A stretch of DNA of 64,000 bases from the NCBI GenBank assembly GCA_000750105.3, contig JPHH03000013.1, positions 496,001 to 560,000 of the forward strand, written 5' to 3'. Below are positions 11,820 through 22,465 of this stretch, piece after piece. The notes below the pieces were generated by a model, which saw only the letters and a program-made list of their open reading frames with translations, was not told where the DNA came from and ran no database searches. A program made the position numbers and the translations under genes. The first letter of the stretch is position 1; every line of letters begins with the position of its first letter. The stretch is from Tolypocladium sp. Sup5 PDA-1 (lineage: Eukaryota; Ascomycota; Sordariomycetes; Hypocreales; Ophiocordycipitaceae).

Positions 11820-13009
11820 CTACTCGCTCCATACTTCCTCAGAACCCCCATGCTGATGTGTGTCGTCGCGTTCTCCCCGATGATCAGTCCACGGAATGTA
11901 TGATGCAGCCTCGGTTGCAGTCGACCGCTTCGACGGCTCATACTTCAATAGACTTTTAACAGCCGGCAAAAGACACTTCAGTGACTCGAAATCGTACTGC
12001 GTGTGCTCTTCTTCATCGTGCAGTTCGTTTTCGACGTATAGTTGAATGGTGTCACTTCGGCGGGGCTCAAAGGTCTTCGAGATGGGCTCCGGTCGCATCT
12101 CCTTTCCTTTTCACAGAAGTCCCGTTAGGGTCAAGGGCGAATGAAACAAATAATATATGGGATTCCAAACGAAACTTACAGGCTTGGTCGACCCATTCGC
12201 TGCTCTTCAACATCTCTTCCCATTTGGTGGTGGAAGGGGACCGAGCTTTTGTACGAGTTTCAAGATGTACAGGTCGTCGGCTCTGTATACGAACAAAGAA
12301 CAGAGACTTTTGATAAAACAAGCTATAGATATAAGCTCTGAGAACAGTGTCTGGCCGCAGGGTTTCCGAGGTGATATGGTAGAGGCTTGCGACGCTCTGT
12401 AGGGATGGCCCGAGCAGTTCCATGACCAGGCAGTTGTGCGTACCGTTTGGCCCGGAATGACAGAAAGAGTCGAGAAGACGGGCATGGCATGGCGGCTTAT
12501 CCTGCGGACCATTGGTGTAATGCTTCTCCAAATCCTTTAACGTGGTTATCTCAGAGTCTTCCGACAAGCCCCCGAGGGAAGCCTCGGCCTGTTTTATCTT
12601 CATCGATACCCGTTTTCTGTCGAAGAGTTAGTCGCGCATTCCCGTCAACGAGAAACATGTTGGTGAAGAGGGACATGCACCCTTGCTGTAGATAGCGTAA
12701 TAGCCAGACTGTTGAGTGGCCCCCATATCCCAGCTTGCGATGAACCACGTATCGGCCATCCGCCAAAAGGGCGCTGATGGAGACGGGATGAAAGCCTCCC
12801 TGACAGTATTTACTCAGAGGCTCATGTGGCTGCACGAGGCCTGCCTCAGGGTACAGGTGCCAGTCAATACGCCGCCAGGGCTTCTGTGATGGTGCCATGG
12901 GGAGATGGGGTTGGGCGGGTTCTTGATCAACCAGCTGCGTTTGCCATTGCGGCAGGGAGAAGGGCAAGCCATGCTCGAGCGACAGAATCGAAGGCGCCTG
13001 AGAAGTCAA
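11820..13009 (-). pseudogene. Degenerate SRPK-like serine/threonine kinase
   Basis: Exon 1 (13009-12681) gives the SRPK signature YCQGGFHPV and the Gly loop KLGYGGHSTVW. A clean 64-nt intron (12617-12680, CTAAC branch) leads to the catalytic Lys segment (RVSMKI) and the hinge VMELLGPSL. After LRPDTVLRA (about 12330) the catalytic loop (HTDLH-type) and DFG region are absent. The sequence resumes near a GPLPP motif (about 12230), changes frame before KWEEMLKSSEW, passes a GTAAGT...AG intron and ends with the C-lobe tail (LLKYEPSKRSTATEA). Loss of the catalytic core plus a frame change make this a broken kinase gene. Confidence 0.75.
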
Positions 13010-13162
13010 TTCAATTGAAGCTGGGCGTTGGCAGAACCAGAAAAGCGACTGGATGAGAAGGCGACGCTCGACGGGACAATTGCAGAAGTGAAGGCCCTGT
13101 CGAAGCTGTGATTTGAAGAAGGGCAGATGAGCAGAAGGAAGCGCTTGGGGGATGACAAGGTA

Positions 13163-13238
13163 TTAGGTACCTTCAGGTTAGGTGCCTACCTAACTTACTT
13201 GACGTCGAGGCAGGTAGACGGCGGGGTTTAGGTACCTT
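13163..13238. repeat. Paired TTAGGTACCTT palindromes around a TTAGGT/ACCTAA inverted repeat
   Basis: TTAGGTACCTT occurs at 13163-13173 and 13228-13238, each containing the palindrome AGGTACCT. Between them, 13178-13193 is a perfect 6-bp inverted repeat with a 4-base spacer. It lies between the kinase remnant and the phosphatase gene. It could be a small decayed mobile sequence or a set of protein-binding sites. Confidence 0.6.
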
Positions 13239-13451
13239 AGGCGATGGACGGGCTGCACTTGTGACTTCAGTGTGGACAAGAGGTTTGACGGTTTGAAAGA
13301 GATGGACACATGTATCATCAGGTGGCTTACGCTATGACGGCTGTCAATCTTTGACGAAAGATCGCTCCAGAGGCTTAGAAACACCGATCTAGTATGACTC
13401 CTGTCACCTGTGCAGATTCGCATCGGTATTGAGTACGCTATGTAATCCCGC

Positions 13452-14591
13452 TCAGCATTTTTTGGTCAGGGGTTCTATCCTCTTCATGAGGGTTTCCGTG
13501 TACCAGCTATTCGGCGCCGTGTAATCCGTAATGTACAGAGACACTGAGACGCCCCCATTCTCAACCACGTACGTCTCTCCGGGGAGCGAGCAGTCTCCAT
13601 TGACACATGCGTTGACGCCAGCGGCATAAGGCTTGATGTTGGCCCATGTGAACGTGCCCTTGGCAGGGTCAAAGACCGCCTCGTTGACGTGCGCATTCCC
13701 AGTCATGCGAGTCTGGACAATCTTGGGGTTGGTGTTGTTGGCGCTCAAGTGTGGGATGTTGACGTTCATGCCGTATCCCAGCGGGAGAAGTGGTCCACCT
13801 TTCGGGGCGCTGGAGATGACCTGCTCAACGATCTTGACCGATGCCTTTGCAGCCCACGTGGCTTCGTTTGTCTCGTTTTTGATGTCAAAGTAGGGGACCT
13901 CCTTGTTGCTCGCTGAAATTGCGATGGCGGGAACACTTCGCTCGGTCGCGGCATAGCTACGTCGTGTCAGCCTTTCGATGGGAAAGTGAGGGTCCGTCAT
14001 GGCAGCGAGTGCTCACGCTGCACCGGCTGTCCCGGACAGAGTCCACACAAACGGCCCCAAGTTTGTGCCGAAGTTGGGGCCAGTGACGACAAGATCAGGG
14101 ACCTTGAAGTCGGCGTATCGAGGCAGGACATAGTCAAGAGCCACAAACGTGCAGGCCGCCGGCGTCCCGTTGTAATACCAGATGTGACTATCTTTGGGGT
14201 CACTGCCGACCTAGAGGATCATTCAGTACAAGAGTCGGCTCGGCTTGGGGGCTTGACTTCTATCATCTCTTACCGACGGAGCACCAGCCGGGATGAGGTC
14301 GAATTGCGCCGGCTCGGTCAAGTTGCCTTCTGCTGTAAACTCCGACCGACCACCCTGGCCGCTCTGCTTCGTCGCAGGGGCCACGATCCATACTGGGGCG
14401 TCACAATCAGTTCAATTCTTGCGCGCAATGGAGCATGTCTGCGCACCATTGTGTCCGGCTTTCTTGAGCAGGCGGTACACCTCGCGAATATTGCCGGAAC
14501 CGAAGCCGTCATCGTTGTTGAGCAAGATGTTGACGGCTTGTGCCGAGGGAACAAGGCACAGAATGCCCGTAAGGAACGAAGAGAGACGCAT
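13452..14591 (-). CDS. SurE-family acid phosphatase / 5'-nucleotidase, secreted
   Basis: Four exons on the minus strand: 14591-14447, 14392-14274, 14210-14017, 13956-13452. Introns are 54, 63 and 60 nt, and the first uses the weaker donor GTGCGC. The spliced product is 320 aa. It starts with a signal peptide (MRLSSFLTGILCLVPSAQA) followed at once by VNILLNNDDGFGS, the SurE metal-binding Asp-Asp motif. WIVAP, GTPAACTFVALDYVLP, GPNFGTNLG and SGTAGAAYAA follow in family order. SurE proteins hydrolyse phosphomonoesters such as nucleotides. The signal peptide suggests extracellular or vacuolar phosphate scavenging (inference). It is divergent from the MFS gene at 15621. Confidence 0.9.
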
Positions 14592-15620
14592 ATTGGCTAG
14601 CTAGATGGGTGAGTGGGACAAGTTCTGGGAATGTCTGACTTCAGACTTGACGATGAGGCTTGTTGGCCGGTTTTAAGAGACACAGGGTCTCGGTCAGCTC
14701 CGGTCCTCATGTGGTATGATGGCAGGAGCACGGCGGTCCAACAGGCCAACTGGGGCTTGTTATGCCTGTTCTACCAGAGCAACCCTCGGGCGTTTATCGC
14801 AATATCTCTTGGCCTTTCTGCTAGTCAAGCACTCGGGCCAAGCTCAAGCTTACTTGAACCTTTGCAATTGACTTCTCCTCCTTCCAATCCAGGCTTGGTG
14901 CTGCCGGACGGCCCTGGGCCAACCGGTCTCGATAAGCTGATCATTGGACCGTTGGATAGTTCATCTCCTTCATGGTGGAGTCTGCTGCAGGAGCTTCGGA
15001 GCTCACCGCCGTGGGGTTGAGGGGTTGGAGGGTTGGCTTGGCCAAATCTGACAATTGGTCGTGTGCTCGCTTACCGTGCATGTGGGGGTGGCATCGATCA
15101 GCAATGTCCTCGAGCTTGCGAGTTGTGATAAGAAAGGAACGTTCAGAGGGTCTCTCACCCCCATGTTGAAGTCGTGGGGTATCGAAAGTCTTGTCTGAAT
15201 GAGACGGTACGGAGTACGTAGGTGTAAGCCGAGGTCACCTTCTCATGAATCCATTGAGAGACACCAGGTAAACTTCCCCAGCCAAGTTAAGGGAAAAAAG
15301 TGCCAGTCGCGCCCAGATCGAATGACAACCAGGTATTGGCTCATTCTCGTGCATCACACGATCGCCAATTGGGCAGCCATAAACGACCAAGTACGTCAGA
15401 TCCGTCATCACGAAGCAGCGATGTCGGACTCAAATTCCGCAGCTTTCGCCATCGGCCCCACTGATTCCAGTCATCGTTTATGACTCTGAAAGCCGTCTGC
15501 ATCTTGGAATTCTCATCTTGCCGCTTCAATGACTGAAGAACTTTTTTACGAAAATATTCTCATCCCATCATTGTTTTCCAAGGGGCCACCAGGACGAGCC
15601 AGCGACGTACAAACACAGCC
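14592..15620. other. Divergent intergenic region
   Basis: About 1 kb between the SurE gene (leftward) and the MFS gene (rightward). No coding motifs. It must hold both promoters; I see no clear TATA box. Confidence 0.4.
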
Positions 15621-17065
15621 ATGTCAATTCCCGAAACTAGAGAATTGGACGACCTGAGCCGCGACAACAACAGTCGTATTTCTCGTGGGAATGATGATCA
15701 CAACAGTGAAGGCACGACAGAATATGGAGACTCGCTTCCCCCTACGGATCGAGGCCGCGGTGCATACCTGGCTCTGGCGTGCTGCACCATCGCGCAAGCT
15801 CCCATCTGGGGTACAGGCTTGACAACTGCGGCGTGATGCCTCCTCACACTGACAGCTTTGCAGGATACCCTGTGTCTTTTGGGATTTTCCAAGAGTACTA
15901 CAGCAGCCCCGAGAGCCGCATTGACGCGTCCCCCGGCGCCATCGCCTCCATCGGTGCGGCCCAGATGGGCATTATGTACCTCATGATGCCCGTGGCCTTT
16001 GTGGCCCTTCACCGATACCCTCACCTGCGTCGGTGGTGCGGACCCCTCGGGCTAGCCATGACGGTCGTGAGCATCGCGGCCTCTGCCTTTGTTAGCAGTG
16101 TCGGGGGTCTCATCGCGACACAGGGAGTGCTGTATGCCCTTGGCTGTGGCCTCCTCTTCAGTCCCATCTCCATGTACATGGACGAATGGTTCGTGGAGCG
16201 CAAGGGGCTGGCGTACGGCATCATGTGGGGAGGGAAGTCGGCAGTGGGCGTTGCGATGCCGTTCGTCTTCAGCGCGCTCCTCCAACACTTTGGCCTTGGC
16301 GTAACGCTTCTCTCATGGGCGGTTGCATCCGCGATCATGACTCTTCCGACGCTCATCTTCTTGAGGCCTAGGGTCCCACTGCCCCGGACGTACCAAGCAC
16401 GCCCCCTGTCGTTTGGCTTCATCCGCCACGCCCCGTTTTGGATGATGCAGATTGGCATCGTGATTCAGTCACTTGGATACCTGATGCCGAGCACGTACCT
16501 CGCGAGCTACGCTTCCGCGATTGGATTTTCATCGGTAACCGGGCCAGTCCTACTCGCGTTGTTCTCACTGGCCTCTGTTCCAGGAGCAGTGATTCACGGG
16601 CTGCTCGGTGACAAGATGTCTGCCACCAAGGTCATTCTCCTATCCTCACTCGGCAGTGCGCTACCCGTGTTCCTGCTCTGGGGCCTCAGCCGCCACTTGG
16701 CAAACATGGTCGTCTTTGTCATTCTGTACGGTTTCTTCGCGGGAGGTTTCAGCTCGACCTGGTCAGGCATGCTGCACGAGATCAAGAAAGGCGACTCAGC
16801 TACCGATACATCCATCGTTTTTGGTATGCTTCTCGGCGGTCGAGGCGTCGGCTTTGTTCTAGGTGGCCCTGTCAGTGGAGTCCTGGTTTCCGCCCGAGGA
16901 GCCTTGACGGAGGAGACCCTGGGGTACGCGACAAAGTACGGACCCATGATCCTTTGCACAGGCATCACCGCGATTCTTGGTGCCTGGGTTCCCTTCTGGA
17001 ATATGACGAAGATGGCAAAGTCGAAATGGGTCTCGGGCTGCTCCGTCTCCATGCGCCATGAGTAA
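15621..17065 (+). CDS. MFS transporter, monocarboxylate (MCT)-like
   Basis: Two exons: 15621-15810 and 15864-17065. The 53-nt intron (GTACAG...CTGAC...CAG) joins WG to YPVSFGIFQEYY, the typical first-helix sequence of fungal MCT-like carriers. The product is 463 aa with an acidic, Ser-rich cytosolic N-terminus of about 45 residues, then about twelve hydrophobic segments. GLAYGIMWGGKSAVG and the loop GDKMSATKVILLSS (after helix 8) are visible. The family moves monocarboxylates or related small acids with protons; the substrate cannot be read from sequence. Confidence 0.88.
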
Positions 17066-17641
17066 TTGGGGTTATTACCCCTCTCGAGGAGAAACGGCTG
17101 GACGAGTCCGTCAGTGTTTGCAGTTGGAGATGGCTAAGCCTGCTTCGAGCCCCATTTGGTATCATACGGCAGTCAGCCCTATCCAGATGGGCGAGTTCAC
17201 AGCCACTCTGATATGGCTGCCTGTCTGCGCCACACTGCCATTGCGTTCGGCAGTTGCATTGTGTCCACAGTTGCGGTTGGATGCCTGGGACATCGAGTCA
17301 AAGACCCTGGAGGCAATATATGTGCAAGCTAGGCGATGAACCAGTAACTTTGTTATACTTTGTAGTCGCAGACCTACCAACCTGCTGACACGACATCGAG
17401 TCTCCATAATATGCGGTTGCCTGAGAGACGTGCTCGCAGTATGTACAATCATTCGTCCTTTGTCTTTTGCAACATCTGCAGCCCTGCCGGATCAGTTGCC
17501 AGAAATCAGGATTATCACCGCGCACGGCCCTTGCGGAAAGAGAGTGACGGTATTGACTCGAGTCATTTAGGGGCGCAGCATGATTGACGCCGTTGAGCTG
17601 GTTAAACCAAGGCCCGATGAGAGCACCTAGTCTTCGCCGAC

Positions 17642-17650
17642 TATATAAGG
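17642..17650 (+). promoter_or_regulatory. TATA box of the M60-like peptidase gene
   Basis: TATATAAGG lies 135 bases before the ATG at 17785. Its position inside the upstream part of the long open frame is the main reason for moving the start downstream. The stretch 17066-17641 holds no supported gene. Confidence 0.5.
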
Positions 17651-17784
17651 GACCCCTTCTGCGACAATTACATCACGCTCGGTCAACTTTGCCGGTCCCC
17701 ATTGTCTACGACTTCTTGCCATACAGACCAGCACAACCACCGAGAGTTTCGACATTCTGGACGTGTGTTATCAGCAAGGCGAAG

Positions 17785-19590
17785 ATGGTGCTGGAAAGCG
17801 AGTTTAGCGGGTTTGATCTGGGACCAGGCAAGGCCGACCAAGTTGCGCCGCGCGCCGCGGTGGCCGATTCTGCTAAGCCAAGTGTAGCGTTGGAGAGTCG
17901 TCAGGATTTTGAGGCCTTCTATCAAGGCCAGGAGCAGCCTATTTGGCCCGAGGTGTGGAACAACGGTCCCTGCAAAGCGGACAGACTCGTTCTCGAATCG
18001 CCAGACCTGGGTCCATGGGATCTGTCCATCACTGAGTCCGATGGGGGCTGCCCAGGTACGGTCGAGGGTTCCCCAAAGATTCTAGGCGAATGGACCGACG
18101 TGGACCCTGGCTTCTACCACTGGTTCAAGATATCCCTGAAGCTGGGGAGTTCTTCCCCTCATGCGCAGATCGACATCCCGCTCACGCTGACGTCGTACGT
18201 CAAGGACCCGGACACGGGGGAACTCACAGAGTCTGACCGCGCGACGTTCACGCATCGATGGACCACGCGCGTCGCTCCGGCGTACAACCAGTCTGACGAA
18301 TCCAAGTTTCCACAGCCGCGCACAATCACCGTGTCTGCTCTCCCCACCGCGGAAGAAGAGCGCGCAAGGTTGAAGCAGGACTTCGTTTGGGCTGACTTTG
18401 AGCCGACGGGCTTCTACTTGAATCCAAACGCTCCGCTCGCCGTCTGCGTCTCTGGGGATGCAGAGTCGGATGGGGCCGGGCCGAAGCCCGAGATCTTGGT
18501 CGGTACTCCGGCCTTGGTCCACCCGTCGCACACCGACGACGAGATGCCCGGCCAGCTGAACCAGCAACCGTCCCAGCCGTTGAACCACGGAGCTAACACC
18601 GTGTCCAGCCCGCTCGGTGGGATCCTCTACATCCGCTACAACCATGCAGCCGGCCAGGCCCTGCCGCCCCCGGTGGCCGTCACGTTCACCGAGGGGGATG
18701 CGGCCCAGCCCTTTCCGCTGTTCCGACCCGGCATAACAACCAACGATGAGTGGAAGGCGATGTTGCATGCCACAGAGGTTCCCTTCGCCGAACTTGCCGG
18801 CAAGCGGGTCATCATCACCGGGCTGGCCGCACAAGCGAAGATCTACGCCGACAAGGGCCAGGACCCGCAGGCGCTGTTGGACACATACGAGGGCATCATC
18901 ACCGCCCAAGACAGCATCAGCGGCTTGAGTGCCTCCGCAACGGACCCCCGAGACAGGCCCGGCCCGCTGCGGCCCATGGTCGTAGAGGCTAAGAACAGTT
19001 TCTGTCCGAACGCATGGCCCTACCGCGCCGCCATCCCGTCGGTCGACCACGAAGAACTCTGGTGGCAGCCCCAGGTCTGTCAGTCGTGGATGGTCTGGCA
19101 TGAGCTGGGCCATCATCGTCAGCATGGGGGCACGTGGAGCTGGGATGCTATGGGCGAAGCCACCGTCAACATTTACAGTCTCGCCGCGCGGCGTCTCGTC
19201 CCAAACATCCCCAGCGAAACCATCACCCACGGCACCATTGAAGAATGGAACGAGGCCAAGGACTACCTTGCGCAGGAGGATGTACAGAGAGACTTTGACA
19301 CGGCAGAGCACTTCACAAAGCTCGCCTTCTTCGAGCAGCTCCGCGTCGCGTTCGGCGATGGCTTCTATCATCGCCTGCACACAATCTCTCGCTCGGGAGA
19401 AGACCTGGAAGACGATGCTGACAAAAAGCACAACTTCATGACCCTCGCCGCGGAAATCACAAAGCAGAACCTTGCGGCCTACTTTACGAAATGGGGACTC
19501 AAGCCCGAACAACGGACCATCGATGAGATGAGCCGGCAGCCCAGCGCGACCCAGGACTATGCCGCTCTGCCAGTGTACGGAGGCCAGTAA
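17785..19590 (+). CDS. M60-like (enhancin-type) metallopeptidase
   Basis: Intronless. The frame is open from 17584, but the TATA box at 17642 makes the Met at 17785 the better start, giving 601 aa. The C-terminal third contains the gluzincin zinc motif HELGH (19099-19113) followed 15-20 residues later by GEATVN, which supplies the third ligand Glu, as in Peptidase_M60. The region before it (PLAVCVSG, GGILYIRYN) matches the beta-rich N-terminal portion of M60 proteins. Family members cleave mucin-like glycoproteins. No signal peptide is visible from 17785, so secretion would need an unseen first exon or an unconventional route. The long opposite-strand frame here is a GC-codon artefact. Confidence 0.85.
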   Translation: MVLESEFSGFDLGPGKADQVAPRAAVADSAKPSVALESRQDFEAFYQGQEQPIWPEVWNNGPCKADRLVLESPDLGPWDLSITESDGGCPGTVEGSPKILGEWTDVDPGFYHWFKISLKLGSSSPHAQIDIPLTLTSYVKDPDTGELTESDRATFTHRWTTRVAPAYNQSDESKFPQPRTITVSALPTAEEERARLKQDFVWADFEPTGFYLNPNAPLAVCVSGDAESDGAGPKPEILVGTPALVHPSHTDDEMPGQLNQQPSQPLNHGANTVSSPLGGILYIRYNHAAGQALPPPVAVTFTEGDAAQPFPLFRPGITTNDEWKAMLHATEVPFAELAGKRVIITGLAAQAKIYADKGQDPQALLDTYEGIITAQDSISGLSASATDPRDRPGPLRPMVVEAKNSFCPNAWPYRAAIPSVDHEELWWQPQVCQSWMVWHELGHHRQHGGTWSWDAMGEATVNIYSLAARRLVPNIPSETITHGTIEEWNEAKDYLAQEDVQRDFDTAEHFTKLAFFEQLRVAFGDGFYHRLHTISRSGEDLEDDADKKHNFMTLAAEITKQNLAAYFTKWGLKPEQRTIDEMSRQPSATQDYAALPVYGGQ

Positions 19591-21153
19591 AGCCACACCT
19601 ATGTGTTTTGTTGCATGAGAACGAAGTATTATTGGTGCTCAACAGTCGTGCAGTTCACACGATGAATCCCGGCATGGATACACTGACGCTGTCGCTCTCC
19701 CTGGCGACGCTATCAGTATGATCAGGAATTCGGGCTGTTTTCATCAGAGCAGGAAGGACATGTCACAATACACGGACGATCAATGTATCCTTGCAACGGA
19801 CAACAAGGTCTTGTAACCCATGCTAGAAATCGGGCAATTCAAGTATTCGCTATATCTTCTCTCCATGTAAGATTGATGATTCGTCGGCTACTGAAGGCTG
19901 CGGTGTTCCTATGTCAACTGACGGTTTTTCTAGCCTTTGGGGTTCAGGTAAGCTAGCACTTAACAGAGGGGGCAGAGGCCCTTGTTTAGTCCCCTCTGTT
20001 TAGTCAATCCAGTGATCTCTCAGTGATAAGTGTGCATGTGAAGGGATATCAAATTTGCTTCGGCTACCCGTTGCCTAAGCTTCATCCGTATGTGGAGAGA
20101 TATTCCGCTACGTACCATCGGACGACGTAGTTGGGGCAGTAATGCAACGTGCCCTGGTGCGAAAGCATGGCTCCATGATGTAAGTCGGGAGTCCAATTCG
20201 CCGTAGCGTGTCTTTCCTCGCACAGCAAGGCGTTTTGGGGGTTTGATCCTTAGGTAAGAATGGCAAGTCTCGGCGTTCCTGCTCCGCGAAAGACGAGAGC
20301 CAGCGTACTGGGTGCTGATAACTGTTTCTCGGCTGATGCAATAACTGCAGCCCACGGCTGGCAGCTGATTCCTGACCTCCGGCATCAGGGCACCCGCCAA
20401 GATGCGTAGACTTCACGTTCCTGCTGGTAAACGGCCTCGGGAAAAGCCGCGCTACGACAGCCTACAGGGGATTCTAGCGAGCTGAGAGATCTTTCGTCCG
20501 CGATGTGGCGGAAGCTGCCGACGTGAAGGTACCCCGCTCGCCGCTCTTCGGATTGGGACACCGAGCTCAAGCCCAGTCGGACAGCTCAAGGCTGCATCCC
20601 TCTATTTGCGCCTGTAAGGTTCGCAAGGTGCGGAACAAGCGGTGGCGTTCATGTGCTTCATAGTAAGCCCGAGTGTGACAAGCTGAAGGTTGTTGGGGGA
20701 CGCGAGCCGACTCTATATTGCGCCTGATCTTGATATCCCGTCAAGCCCGCCCTCCAGCACACATCAGCCACTTGCGTTACTGTGCAGATCACCACTCGAT
20801 CCTGATAGAGGGGCTCGGGAAGTAAGCCTCTCACGAGGCCCAGGCCGCCGAATCTACAGGCGCCGCATGGGCCGTGAAAGTCACCTGGGGGGGCAGCTGT
20901 GCATTTACACGCAAGGACCGCAGATCTTCAGAGAATACTCATCGGTGACCCTCCGGCCACGGGGCAAGATACAGTGGCCTCACACGTCGAGACGCATTCG
21001 AGGCGTTTTTAGCTGCCGACAATTGACGGCTCGGGCGAATGTTATCAGGGAATTGCGGAAAGACGCCGTTGCCGTGCTGCACGCCATGGCGCAACAACGC
21101 CAACGTTGCGATGAAGGCTTCAACTTCGGCGACCGCCGCCATCACCGCCTACA
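19591..21153. other. Long intergenic stretch
   Basis: About 1.5 kb. Frames at 20020-20570 minus and 20690-21160 plus have no recognisable content or splice partners. Nothing convincing is visible. Confidence 0.4.
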
Positions 21154-21160
21154 TATATAA
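21154..21160 (+). promoter_or_regulatory. TATA box of the GH25 gene
   Basis: TATATAA lies 105-111 bases before the ATG at 21265, consistent with a core promoter. Confidence 0.5.
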
Positions 21161-21264
21161 GGGGCCGCAGCCTCCGTCTCGGTGAATGTCCAAGTGTTAG
21201 ATACTAGGTCTTCGTACACCCAGATCCATCTCAAAGCACGCAGAAACGAAAACAAGAAGCGACA

Positions 21265-22013
21265 ATGAGATCTTTCGGCGCCATCGCGGCTACCATGACC
21301 ACTCTGGCCAGCGTTGCCACCGCTGTGGTCCAGGGCTTCGACATCTCCCACTACCAGCCCAACGTGGACTTTGCCAAGGCTTACGCCGACGGCGCTCGCT
21401 TCGTCATGATCAAGGTATGTGGCATTTTCGTTGAATGCCTTCACGTTTGTCTCCGACAGATACTGACACGCGACGATAGGCTACCGAAGGCACCACCTAC
21501 CAAGACCCCAGCTTCAGCTCCCACTACAGCGGCGCGACCAAGGCAGGCTTCATCCGCGGCGGCTATCACTTTGCTCAGCCCGCCGCCTCGTCCGGTGCTG
21601 CCCAGGCCAAGTACTGCCTGGCGCACGGCGGTGGCTGGTCCAAGGACGGCATCACGCTGCCTGGCATGCTTGACATGGAGTACAACCCCAGCGGTTCCGC
21701 CTGCTACGGCCTGTCCGCGAGCGCCATGGTCAACTGGGTGTCCGACTTTGTCGAGACGTACCACTCCGCCACCGGTGTCTATCCCCTGATTTACACTTCC
21801 ACTAGCTGGTGGAAGTCGTGCACTGGCAACAGCGCTGCTTTTGGCGATAAATGCCCCCTGGTCGTCGCTCGTTACGCCAGCGCCGTCGGAGAGCTCCCCG
21901 CCGGCTGGGGTTTCTACACCTTCTGGCAGTACTCGGACAAGGCTCCTTGGGGCGGCGATGCCGATACCTTCAACGGAGATATTACGCAGCTGAAGAAGAT
22001 TGCTTCTGGCTAA
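21265..22013 (+). CDS. GH25 muramidase (Chalaropsis-type lysozyme), secreted
   Basis: Two exons: 21265-21414 and 21480-22013; intron 65 nt (GTATGT...ATAG). The product is 227 aa. A signal peptide of about 20 residues precedes VQGFDISHYQPNVDF, which carries the first conserved Asp of GH25. RGGYHFAQP, the catalytic LDMEY (coded 21669-21683), YTSTSWW and GFYTFWQYSD follow. The size and order are those of a complete single-domain GH25 enzyme, which cleaves the beta-1,4 bond of bacterial peptidoglycan. In fungi this points to an antibacterial or bacteria-feeding role (inference). Fungal GH25 genes are commonly regarded as of bacterial origin. Confidence 0.95.
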
Positions 22014-22465
22014 GCACTTACACGGCGGGCTCAACAAGCCGGCTGGTTTCGTGCACACATCGGCAACTTCGCTGCTGTCTACACGGCTAGATGCTGATGG
22101 GAAATCGTGTTACAAACAGCGTTGTATCGTTAGAAGCCTGGAATATAAAATTTCATGAATATACTTTGTGTTTGTTTGCACCAAAGGATCTCTGCTATAC
22201 GGATATGTTGCGCCAGTGTTAGCATCAGCCATCTCGTCGGCATCTTCGCCCAAAGAGGCACTGTAGTCTTATTAACCGAGCTTACAGCATCCCGCTATAT
22301 CCGCAGCTCCGCACCAACTGATCCGCGTCCCTTGCTGGTCGTCGTATCTCCAGATCCTTAATCCCCAATTTCTTGGTATTAACAAATTTAAACAATGCGC
22401 TCATACAAGCATTCCTCACAAGACACCTTGTAAACATTATCCACCTGCGACAAATTGAGACGGCC
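22014..22465. other. Intergenic, promoter of the hydratase gene
   Basis: No gene supported. The frame of the hydratase is open from 22373, but I prefer the later Met at 22466. Confidence 0.4.

Noticed and set aside
17584..17784. N-terminal extension of the M60-like protein from the first Met of the frame
   Set aside because: The TATA box at 17642 lies inside it, and the sequence resembles neither a signal peptide nor the family.
18082..19596. A 504-codon open frame on the minus strand
   Set aside because: It is exactly opposite the M60-like gene. It arises from GC-biased third positions and has no family motif.
20020..21160. Overlapping short frames on both strands
   Set aside because: None has motifs or consistent splicing; the right end is the GH25 promoter.
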